Shown here: positions 1 to 4,790 of the stretch, one piece after another
Layout of the letters: each line of letters starts with the position of its first letter
Numbering within the stretch: the stretch's first letter is position 1
DNA from: Gammaproteobacteria bacterium
GTDB taxonomy: Bacteria > Pseudomonadota > Gammaproteobacteria > Pseudomonadales > Azotimanducaceae
DNA length: 6,359 nt
Assembly: GCA_009840715.1 (NCBI GenBank)
Contig: VXNE01000014.1
Coordinates: 1-6,359 of the forward strand
Reading direction: 5' to 3'
Position numbers and translations under genes: made by a program
Notes under the pieces: model-generated
What the model was told of the DNA's origin: nothing
Databases searched by the model: none
The model's input: the letters and a program-made list of their open reading frames with translations, nothing else

Positions 1-1
1 G

Positions 2-175
2 GAGACATCGGTCGTCAACTCCTGGGGCCGCAGCCACGACGTGAAGAACCTCTTCATTGTCGACGGCAGCATCTTCGTCACGTCGGGCGGCGTGAACCCG
101 ACGAGCACCATCCAGGCGCTCGCGCTCCACGTCGCCGACACGATGAAGAAGAATCTCGCCAACCTGTTCGACTGA
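2..175 (+). CDS. GMC-family flavin oxidoreductase (gluconate 2-dehydrogenase large-subunit type), C-terminal end, 5' partial
   Basis: Only the last 57 codons are in the window, open at the left edge and ending in TGA at 173-175. The visible protein has the closing part of the GMC oxidoreductase C-terminal domain. A SWGRSHDVKNLFIVDGS stretch corresponds to the 'SHDVxNLFVxDGS' strand, and is followed by SGGVNPTSTIQALAL. The Asn in GGVNPT (visible residue 32) sits where GMC enzymes carry the second His/Asn of the catalytic pair. The first catalytic His and the N-terminal FAD-binding Rossmann motif lie outside the window. Enzymes of this subgroup oxidise alcohols, sugars or sugar acids with FAD and usually pass electrons to a membrane cytochrome c rather than to oxygen. 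The next gene, 10 bp on, encodes the matching subunit 3, which supports the dehydrogenase reading. The substrate cannot be told from this fragment. Confidence 0.93.
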   Translation, partial: ETSVVNSWGRSHDVKNLFIVDGSIFVTSGGVNPTSTIQALALHVADTMKKNLANLFD

Positions 176-185
176 GGGGCCCACG

Positions 186-635
186 ATGAACGACGGACTG
201 ATCGCCTCCGATGCGCCGCTGACGGCGGAGCAGCACGCCGTTCTCACGGCGCTCGCCGACACGATCGTGCCGCCGAGCGAAGACGGCCTGATGCCGGGCG
301 CCGGCACGCTGGATGTCCTCGGGTACCTCCAGCGCGCGGCGGAGGACTTCCTGCCGGAACTGCCGGCGATCCTGGACGCGTTTGACGCAAGCTTCGCGAC
401 CGAGGACGTTGCCATGCGGTACGAACGCGTGAAGGCGTGGAGCGAGGAGTCGCCGGAGGTGTTCCAGGCCCTGCTCGGACACGTCTACGGCTGCTACTAC
501 CAGGACGCGGGGGTGCTGGAAGCTGTCGGGGTCGGCGCGGGTCCGCCGTTTCCGCGCGGCAACACGGTCGAACCCGGCGACCTGTCGCTGCTCGACCCGG
601 TGATGGAGAACCCGTTGGAGTGGCGGCGGGCCTGA
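186..635 (+). CDS. Gluconate 2-dehydrogenase subunit 3 family protein
   Basis: This 149-residue protein resembles the small (gamma) subunit family of membrane-bound gluconate 2-dehydrogenase and related GMC dehydrogenases. The N-terminal LTAEQHAVLTALADTIVPPSEDGLMPGAG segment (about residues 12-40) is the family hallmark: a helix, then 'aDtIvP', then a Gly/Pro-rich turn. A helical middle follows, with the typical late 'YY.D..v..a.G....PpfP.G' block (about residues 105-126). The small subunit assists assembly or export of the flavoprotein partner; it has no catalytic site of its own. The ATG at 186 is preceded by GAGGGG at 174-179, which overlaps the stop codon of the GMC gene, so the two are probably translationally coupled. 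No signal peptide or Tat motif is visible, although some relatives carry one. If the complex is exported, the signal must be on the large subunit, whose start is not seen. Confidence 0.88.
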   Translation: MNDGLIASDAPLTAEQHAVLTALADTIVPPSEDGLMPGAGTLDVLGYLQRAAEDFLPELPAILDAFDASFATEDVAMRYERVKAWSEESPEVFQALLGHVYGCYYQDAGVLEAVGVGAGPPFPRGNTVEPGDLSLLDPVMENPLEWRRA

Positions 636-665
636 GGGTACGGTCGAGAGCCCTGATGGTGCACG

Positions 666-681
666 TACCATTTTTCTGGTA
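666..681. promoter_or_regulatory. Candidate HipB operator O1 (inverted repeat)
   Basis: A perfect 5-6-5 inverted repeat, TACCA-tttttc-TGGTA, lies in the A+T-richer gap upstream of hipB. The same half-site and spacing recur at 707-722, 41 bp downstream, which is close to four helical turns. HipB dimers are known to bind inverted repeats in their own promoter (in E. coli TATCC-N8-GGATA). The related TACC/GGTA half-sites and the position make autoregulation by HipB-HipA the likely role. This is inferred from pattern and position. Confidence 0.5.
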
Positions 682-683
682 AA

Positions 684-712
684 AGGACACGGTATCGCGC
701 CTGATTTACCGT
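684..712 (+). promoter_or_regulatory. Weak candidate promoter for hipBA
   Basis: AGGACA at 684-689 (4 of 6 to TTGACA) is followed after 17 nt by TACCGT at 707-712 (3 of 6 to TATAAT). This would place the transcript start near 719, about 13 nt before the GTG. It lies between and across the two inverted repeats, as expected for an autorepressed toxin-antitoxin promoter. The -10 match is poor, so this is only a suggestion. Confidence 0.2.
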
Positions 713-722
713 TATTTCGGTA
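707..722. promoter_or_regulatory. Candidate HipB operator O2 (inverted repeat)
   Basis: A perfect 5-6-5 inverted repeat, TACCG-ttattt-CGGTA, has the same layout as the repeat at 666-681. It ends 9 bp before the GTG start of hipB, so a repressor bound here would cover the start region of the transcript. An alternative pairing of the same DNA, ACGGTA at 689-694 with TACCGT at 707-712 (12-nt loop), is also perfect, but its spacing does not match O1. A further half-site-like ACCGT lies at 729-733. Confidence 0.5.
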
Positions 723-731
723 CGCGTAACC

Positions 732-986
732 GTGAAAGGCAACCTGCCCGCACTTGGTGCCAGCCTGCGGCATGCGCGCAAGCGGCGCTTCCCCGGGGAC
801 GACCTCGCGGCGTTCGCGCTACGCATCGGCGTCAGCCGTTCGACCCTGCAGAAGATGGAGCAGGGTGACCTTTCCGTCAGCACGGGCAGGTACTACCGCG
901 CCGCCGAGATCCTCGGCCTGGAGGACACCTTCAGCGGCCTGCTGTCCTTCGAGGAGAGCCTCTTTGACTACCCGCGCCCGGTTTGA
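732..986 (+). CDS. hipB: HipB-like antitoxin, Xre-family helix-turn-helix repressor
   Basis: This is an 84-residue DNA-binding protein. After a short basic N-terminus (LRHARKRR, residues 12-19), a Cro/CI-type helix-turn-helix runs from about residue 25 to 45: LAAFALRIGVSRSTLQKMEQG, with the typical 'vSrsTlqkmE.G' recognition helix. The C-terminal helices (YYRAAEILGLEDTFSGLL) suit dimerisation. HipB proteins neutralise the HipA kinase by complex formation and repress the shared operon. The start is taken as GTG 732. An in-frame TGA lies upstream at 702, and no ATG, GTG or TTG lies between. There is no convincing ribosome binding site, so translation may be leaderless or from a very short leader. 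The gene is followed, with a 23-bp overlap, by hipA. Family assignment rests on the fold and this linkage. Confidence 0.9.
   Translation: MKGNLPALGASLRHARKRRFPGDDLAAFALRIGVSRSTLQKMEQGDLSVSTGRYYRAAEILGLEDTFSGLLSFEESLFDYPRPV
951..956 (+). promoter_or_regulatory. Shine-Dalgarno sequence deciding the hipA TTG start
   Basis: GAGGAG lies inside the 3' end of hipB, 7 nt before TTG 964. It is the only strong ribosome binding site near the start of the HipA homology, and so supports a TTG start overlapping hipB. Confidence 0.7.
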
Positions 987-2205
987 CATCCACGTCAACA
1001 CGCGCGCGACAGGTATCGTCCATGCGGCGGACTGTGTCGTGGAGGAAGACGCCGGCTCCGTGCGCCGGGTGGACTTCCGCTATACCCCCCGCTATCTGGA
1101 AAGCCCCGGTCGATTCCCGCTCGATCCGGTTCGACTGCCGCTCTCCCCGGGGGAAGTCCGGTTTCGCTGCGAAGGCGGCGTCCCCGGGTTCATCGACGAC
1201 CACCTGCCGGACGCCTGGGGCCGCAAGGTCCTGACGGCACTTGCGCACTATCGGGACGGTCGGCGCTTGAACCTCAACAGCGCGATCGATCAGCTCGCGC
1301 TCGTCAAGGGAAGTGGTCGCATCGGTGCGCTCGCCTTCGTCGATGTCGGCGGCTCGCCGGACTACTCCGATGGCGCCCAGCTCGAGTCGCTGTCGCAAGT
1401 GGAGGGGACGGCGGGCCGGATCGACGCGTCGGAATGGCGTTCGATCGGGTTGGACGAGTTCGCCATCGCACACCTCGCCGAGACCGGGAGCGGAATCGGC
1501 GGCGCGAGACCGAAGGCGTTGGTCGGCGGCAGGACAGCGCGCTACCTCGCGAAGTTCAACCGAACCCGGGACGACTACAACAACGCCCGCGTGGAACTGG
1601 CCTGCCTCGAGATGGCCCGTGCCGCCGGGCTCAAAGTGGCGCACGGGCGGGTCGTGGAGGAGGTCAACGCACGGGATGTCCTGCTGCTTGCCCGTTTCGA
1701 CGTCGAGCTGGACGGACATCGCCGTCATCTGGCGTCGGTGAACGCGTTGCTGAAGGAACCGGACACTCAGCGCGACTCGGGACTACGCTTCCGCTACGAC
1801 GATATCGCCGAGCTGCTGACCCGCCACTCGGGCGCCGTCCAGGCCGACCTCGAGCAGTTGGCGCGTCTGGCCCTCTTCAATCGCGCCATCAACAACACGG
1901 ATGACCACGCCCGCAACTTCAGTCTCGTCCACGACGGGGACTGCTTTCGGCTGTCGCCGGCCTACGACCTGGTGCCGAGCATGGCAGTGGGCGAGTACCA
2001 CGCGGCTGCGTTCGGCTACGAAACGAACCCGCCGCGACCAAGCGAGGTTGCCCGCGCCGGCCGGATGTTCGGCCTCAGCAAGCCATGGCTAAGGGCATGC
2101 GCCGACGAAGTCATCGCCGCAGTGGGGCGCTGGGGGGAGTTCGCGCAACACGCGGGGGTGACGGATGCGGAAGCGGAGGCGATCGCGCGTCGGTTCAACC
2201 CGTGA
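964..2205 (+). CDS. hipA: HipA-like serine/threonine kinase toxin
   Basis: This 413-residue kinase toxin is close to E. coli HipA (440 residues) in length and layout. The N-terminal subdomain (about residues 7-100) precedes the kinase core. In the core, the SGIGGARPKAL loop (residues 176-186) is the HipA ATP-binding/activation loop, in which autophosphorylation occurs in known members; Ser176 is the candidate. K197 in YLAKF matches the ATP-binding lysine. NNTDDHARN contains the catalytic Asp (D313) and the metal-ligand Asn (N318), and YDLVPS supplies the second metal Asp (D335). All key residues are present, so the toxin looks active. Characterised HipA phosphorylates glutamyl-tRNA synthetase and causes growth arrest or persistence; the target here is unknown. 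The open frame extends upstream to TTG 754, but that part is a shadow of hipB. TTG 964 fits the ribosome binding site and the start of homology. The stop lies 19 bp from the convergent monooxygenase gene. Confidence 0.92.
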   Translation: MTTRARFDIHVNTRATGIVHAADCVVEEDAGSVRRVDFRYTPRYLESPGRFPLDPVRLPLSPGEVRFRCEGGVPGFIDDHLPDAWGRKVLTALAHYRDGRRLNLNSAIDQLALVKGSGRIGALAFVDVGGSPDYSDGAQLESLSQVEGTAGRIDASEWRSIGLDEFAIAHLAETGSGIGGARPKALVGGRTARYLAKFNRTRDDYNNARVELACLEMARAAGLKVAHGRVVEEVNARDVLLLARFDVELDGHRRHLASVNALLKEPDTQRDSGLRFRYDDIAELLTRHSGAVQADLEQLARLALFNRAINNTDDHARNFSLVHDGDCFRLSPAYDLVPSMAVGEYHAAAFGYETNPPRPSEVARAGRMFGLSKPWLRACADEVIAAVGRWGEFAQHAGVTDAEAEAIARRFNP

Positions 2206-2224
2206 CCGTCCCCGCGGCTGGTCC

Positions 2225-3409
2225 CTATCCGTCCGCTCGATCCGCTATCGTGAGAGCGTCGTAGTCGAACAGGGACGTCATGGATCGTGCGCTGGCTCTG
2301 CGCGCGGCGCGGTTGCGCACCCAGGCCTGGACCCCGCGGAGGTGGAAGACCCTGGCGTTGCGCCGTGAACCGAGCTGGATGCCGGCGGTGCGATCCTTCC
2401 GCAGATCCTCGTAGCGGCTGAGCGCGGCGGGGACATCGGAAGACCCACGGAGGCAGGCCGCCAGCACCGCCCCGTCCTCGATCGCCATGGCGGCGCCCTG
2501 TGCCATGAACGGCAGCGTCGGGTGGCAGGCGTCGCCGAGCAGCGTCACGGCGCCGCGGCTCCAGCGTGGCATGGGCGGGCGGTCGTGCAGCGCCCACTTG
2601 TAGAGCGCGTCGGGGTCGGCGTTGTCGATGAGCGTCTGGACGGTGTCGTTCCAGCCGGCGAAGTCGTCCTTCAGTTCCCGGTACTCCCCACGCTCGGTCC
2701 AGGACTCGACTTCCCAGCCCTGCTTCTCGCGAACGCAGACGCAGTTGACGAGCGCGCCGCTGCGTACGTAATAGCAGACGAAGTGTCCCCGGGGACCCCA
2801 CCAGACGGTCGCCGCGGGCGGGATGAGCCGGTCCGGAAGCCTCGTGACGGGCACCAGAGCTCGCCACGCGACGTTGCCGGTGAAGGTCGCCGCCTCGGGG
2901 CCGAAGAGGCCGGCGCGGACCGCGGAGTGGATTCCGTCGGCGCCGACGAGCGCGTCGCCCGAGTGTTCCGTACCAGATACGGTCACGTGCACACTGTCTG
3001 CAGCCTGCCTGAATCCCTCGACGCGGGCGGACGTGTGCAACGTGATGCCGTCGGTCCTTCCGGCCGCGGCGACGAGCACCGCGAGCAGGTCGCCGCGGTG
3101 GATGTGGTAGTACGGGAACCCGTATGTATCCCGCAGGGTTTCGCCGAGCGGATTGGTGCTGATCAAGCCTCCGCTCCTCCAGGACCGGAACTCCGTCCGC
3201 GCAGGTACGAACGCGCACGCCTCGAGCGCGTCGGCGAGGCCGAGGTGGTGCAGCACCCGCGTCGCGTTCGGGCTCAACTGGATGCCGGCGCCCACCTCCC
3301 CGAACTCCGGCGCCTGTTCGAAGACCTCGACCTCGAAACCCGATCGGGCGAGGGACAGCGCGGCGGAGAGGCCGCCGATGCCGCCGCCCGAGACGAGTAG
3401 CCGCGTCAT
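2225..3409 (-). CDS. FAD-dependent aromatic monooxygenase (salicylate / 3-hydroxybenzoate hydroxylase-like)
   Basis: This 394-residue class A flavoprotein hydroxylase has the usual family length (about 390-430). The N-terminal dinucleotide fold GGGIGGL spans residues 8-14 and ends at E31, which binds ribose. HRGDLL (104-109) and GADGIHSAVR (156-165, the 'DG' motif) follow, then GDACHP (292-297, the 'GD' motif) joined to LPFMAQGAAMAIEDG. That AQGaxMAIED box, with a GPRGHFVCYY segment around His209, is typical of salicylate 1-hydroxylase and 3-hydroxybenzoate 6-hydroxylase relatives. Such enzymes use NAD(P)H and oxygen to hydroxylate, sometimes decarboxylate, an aromatic acid in the cytoplasm. 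The exact substrate is not decidable from sequence. The ATG at 3409 has AGGA 5 nt upstream, overlapping the stop of the short frame before it, which suggests coupled translation. It is last in the minus-strand group with the crotonase gene and is convergent with hipA. Confidence 0.92.
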   Translation of the reverse strand: MTRLLVSGGGIGGLSAALSLARSGFEVEVFEQAPEFGEVGAGIQLSPNATRVLHHLGLADALEACAFVPARTEFRSWRSGGLISTNPLGETLRDTYGFPYYHIHRGDLLAVLVAAAGRTDGITLHTSARVEGFRQAADSVHVTVSGTEHSGDALVGADGIHSAVRAGLFGPEAATFTGNVAWRALVPVTRLPDRLIPPAATVWWGPRGHFVCYYVRSGALVNCVCVREKQGWEVESWTERGEYRELKDDFAGWNDTVQTLIDNADPDALYKWALHDRPPMPRWSRGAVTLLGDACHPTLPFMAQGAAMAIEDGAVLAACLRGSSDVPAALSRYEDLRKDRTAGIQLGSRRNARVFHLRGVQAWVRNRAARRASARSMTSLFDYDALTIADRADG

Positions 3410-3416
3410 GGAGGTC

Positions 3417-3497
3417 CTATGGTGAGTTCAGCCTGCGCGTCACGCTCCCCCGGTGCGGTGTCACGGTGGTGACTCGAACACTCGTGTCGCAGAACAT
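3417..3497 (-). pseudogene. Probable remnant of a VapC-type PIN-domain toxin (N-terminus only)
   Basis: Six bases after the antitoxin stop, an ATG at 3497 opens a 26-codon frame beginning MFCDTSVRV. This is the typical first strand of VapC/PIN ribonucleases ('MxxDTSVLV'), including the first active-site Asp. The spacing from the antitoxin gene is also what a vapBC operon shows. After about nine residues the likeness fades, and the frame stops with TAG at 3417-3419. A functional VapC needs about 130 residues and three more acidic residues. Only 7 bp remain before the next gene, so the rest of the toxin is missing, presumably by deletion. The likeness is short and was judged by eye. A chance match or an unrelated short peptide is possible, but the position in front of an orphan VapB strengthens the case. 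Confidence 0.5.
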
Positions 3498-3503
3498 GGT
3501 GGT

Positions 3504-3776
3504 TCACTCGGAGCTACGGTCCGACAAGCGCTCGGCGCGGGTCTCGGCCAGGATCTGTTCTATCTCCGCCGTCGTCACGACCGCGCTCTGCGTTTGCGCA
3601 ACCGCGACGATCAGCGGCCCCGAACGTTCGAACCTGACCTCCATTGGAACAGGCTCGATCTCGACGCGATCGCCCCGCACCTGAAACTGGACCCGGGTAC
3701 CAGGGTGAAGGTGCGCCGCGTCGCGCACGGCTTTGGGTAGGACGAGGCGGCCCCTACGATCGATGGTCGCTTGCAT
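3504..3776 (-). CDS. AbrB/MazE/SpoVT-type DNA-binding protein, VapB-like antitoxin
   Basis: This 90-residue protein has an N-terminal swapped-hairpin AbrB domain: MQATIDRRGRLVLPKAVRD (residues 1-19), then 'lhPGtrvqfqvrGdrveieP' (about 23-43). The C-terminal tail (VVTTAEIEQILAETRAERL, about 66-84) is the part that wraps the partner toxin in VapB proteins. Such antitoxins bind DNA upstream of their operon and inhibit a PIN-domain ribonuclease. Here only a 26-codon toxin remnant follows, so the antitoxin looks orphaned. The chosen ATG at 3776 matches the start of the domain and leaves 37 bp after the crotonase gene. An in-frame ATG at 3845, behind GGGGGGA, would add 23 basic residues and overlap the crotonase gene by 32 bp; this is less likely but not excluded. 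No Shine-Dalgarno precedes 3776. Confidence 0.82.
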   Translation of the reverse strand: MQATIDRRGRLVLPKAVRDAAHLHPGTRVQFQVRGDRVEIEPVPMEVRFERSGPLIVAVAQTQSAVVTTAEIEQILAETRAERLSDRSSE

Positions 3777-3783
3777 TTGGCGA

Positions 3784-3812
3784 GTTCTACTATCTGGTTT
3801 GCGATTGGACAA
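3784..3812 (-). promoter_or_regulatory. Candidate promoter of the antitoxin gene, giving a leaderless mRNA
   Basis: Read on the minus strand, TTGTCC (3812-3807, 4 of 6 to TTGACA) is followed after exactly 17 nt by TAGAAC (3789-3784, 4 of 6 to TATAAT). The -10 element ends 7 nt before ATG 3776, so transcription would begin at or next to the start codon. That fits the absence of a ribosome binding site. The -35 box lies just beyond the crotonase stop codon, so the antitoxin could be transcribed independently of the enzyme gene. Confidence 0.35.
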
Positions 3813-3813
3813 G

Positions 3814-4689
3814 CTACGGGTCGTTCGCGCGACCTTTCTCCCCATAGTCCCCCCAAGGCCGGTCCCGATCCCGGATCGTCTCCCGAAACCCCTTCCCGGC
3901 GAAGTCCTCCACCCACCGATACGCCTCCTCCGTGTGCCGCGTCACGCCGTCGAACAGCGTGCCGAGCAACTGCGTCGTGCGCAGTCCCATATTCTCGTAG
4001 GCCTGATTGATGAGCAGCTTGTTCAGCGCAAGCTGGTTGGCCGGGATGTTGCGGAACAGGCGCGCTTCGGACTCGACGAAATCGGACAGTTCGTCGGGGT
4101 CCACGACGTGCGACACGAGGCCGATCCGGTACGCCGTCTCCGCATCGATCGCGCGCCCGGTGAGGAGGAACTGCTTGGCGTGTTCGAGGTTGAGCCGGTA
4201 GACCCAGAGCATGGTGGTCGGCGTCCCGTAGATCCGGCTCGGGGCGTAGCCGATGTGCGCGTCCCGCGCCATGTAGAGCTGGTCGCAGCAGAGGATCAGG
4301 TCCGTGGCGCCACCGATGGCCCAGCCGCGGATCTCGCCGAGCACGGGCTTCGGGCAGTGCCAGATGCGCATGAAGCGGCGCACGTTCTCGCCCATGAAGT
4401 GCAGGTCGCGCACCGGGTCCCAGGCGCCCTCACGGGCGTCGATGTCCGGCGCGCCGTAGGGCGTCTCCCAGTCGTCCCGATTCGCGGTCAGGTCATAGCC
4501 GGCGGTCAGCGTGTCGCCGATGCCGCGCAGCACGACGGCCGAGACGTCCTTCGAGCGGCTCGCCCGGTCGATGCCGTCCTCGATGCCCTGGATCACGCTG
4601 TTCGTGAGCGTGTTCTTCTTCTCGGGGCGGTTGATGGCGACGATCGCGATGCCGTCGCGTTCTTCGTAGAGGGTTTCGGTGTTTGACAT
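3814..4689 (-). CDS. Enoyl-CoA hydratase/isomerase (crotonase) family protein lacking both hydratase glutamates
   Basis: This 291-residue cytosolic crotonase-fold protein has an N-terminal NRPEKKNTL (20-28), the first oxyanion-hole segment TAGYDL (62-67, usually 'SAGaDL'), and the second, RGWAIGGATDLILCCD (121-136). The C-terminal trimerisation helices include a NQLALNKLLINQ stretch. Family members act on acyl-CoA thioesters as hydratases, isomerases, hydrolases or lyases. The Glu that adds water in classical hydratase (in 'GGGxELA') is replaced by Asp130, and the second Glu (in 'FGqPE') has no counterpart in IGYAPSRIYG (146-155). This belongs to a divergent subgroup with long 'MGLRTTQLLGTLFDGVTRHTEE' C-termini, so classical hydration is doubtful. 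The ATG at 4689 has GGAGAG upstream. It heads the minus-strand group and diverges from the solute-binding protein gene. Confidence 0.9.
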   Translation of the reverse strand: MSNTETLYEERDGIAIVAINRPEKKNTLTNSVIQGIEDGIDRASRSKDVSAVVLRGIGDTLTAGYDLTANRDDWETPYGAPDIDAREGAWDPVRDLHFMGENVRRFMRIWHCPKPVLGEIRGWAIGGATDLILCCDQLYMARDAHIGYAPSRIYGTPTTMLWVYRLNLEHAKQFLLTGRAIDAETAYRIGLVSHVVDPDELSDFVESEARLFRNIPANQLALNKLLINQAYENMGLRTTQLLGTLFDGVTRHTEEAYRWVEDFAGKGFRETIRDRDRPWGDYGEKGRANDP

Positions 4690-4786
4690 GCGGAGGCTCT
4701 CCGATTGCGGGGCGGCGACGGGCCGCGCTGCGCCGATTGTAGTGTCGTGTCATGATGGCCATCGCCTCTTCCCGGAGGGAACGCGC
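4690..4786. promoter_or_regulatory. Divergent intergenic region between the crotonase and solute-binding protein genes
   Basis: This 97-bp gap must hold the promoters of both divergent genes. It contains the crotonase ribosome binding site within GGAG-gct-CTCC (4692-4702), a 7-bp direct repeat CCGATTG at 4701-4707 and 4733-4739, and a tandem GTGTC GTGTC at 4742-4751. No convincing -35/-10 pair was found on either strand. The repeats are too short to call an operator. Confidence 0.3.
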
Positions 4787-4790
4787 CTGA
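4752..4790 (+). other. Possible 12-codon leader frame overlapping the solute-binding protein start
   Basis: ATGATG at 4752-4757 opens a frame reading MMAIASSRRERA and stopping with TGA at 4788-4790. That stop overlaps the proposed CTG start (4787-4789) as CTGA, the geometry of termination-reinitiation coupling. There is no ribosome binding site ahead of it, so it would have to be leaderless. A frame this short can arise by chance. Confidence 0.2.
4774..4779 (+). promoter_or_regulatory. Strong Shine-Dalgarno sequence in front of a CTG start
   Basis: GGAGGG lies 7 nt before CTG 4787. It is the best ribosome binding site in the upstream region and sits at ideal distance from a codon that opens a textbook signal peptide. 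It therefore decides the start of the solute-binding protein. Confidence 0.65.

Noticed and set aside
636..681. Terminator after the subunit 3 gene (GGTAC at 637-641 with GTACC at 665-669, then TTTTT)
   Set aside because: The stem is only 5 bp with a loop over 20 nt, and the T-run is the spacer of the inverted repeat at 666-681. That inverted repeat is better explained as an operator.
754..963. 70-codon N-terminal extension of hipA back to TTG 754
   Set aside because: The extension is Ser/Arg/Ala-rich and is simply the other frame of hipB. HipA homology and the ribosome binding site begin at 951-964.
2206..2224. Bidirectional terminator between convergent hipA and the monooxygenase gene
   Set aside because: The gap is 19 bp and no stem followed by a T-run was seen on either strand.
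2016..3218. 400-codon open frame on the minus strand, overlapping the monooxygenase and the end of hipA
   Set aside because: It is extremely Arg-rich with no motifs and lies in another frame of a well-supported flavoprotein gene.
2522..3400. 292-codon open frame on the plus strand, antisense to the monooxygenase
   Set aside because: It has low-complexity Val/Ala/Arg/Glu composition and no ribosome binding site. The monooxygenase on the other strand has all FAD motifs.
3733..4686. 317-codon open frame on the plus strand, antisense to the crotonase gene
   Set aside because: It is a shadow frame. The minus strand carries recognised crotonase motifs throughout.
4701..4739. Direct repeat CCGATTG (4701-4707 and 4733-4739) as a regulator binding site
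   Set aside because: Seven bases repeated once in a short G+C-rich gap is weak. There is no symmetry and no nearby regulator gene to bind it.
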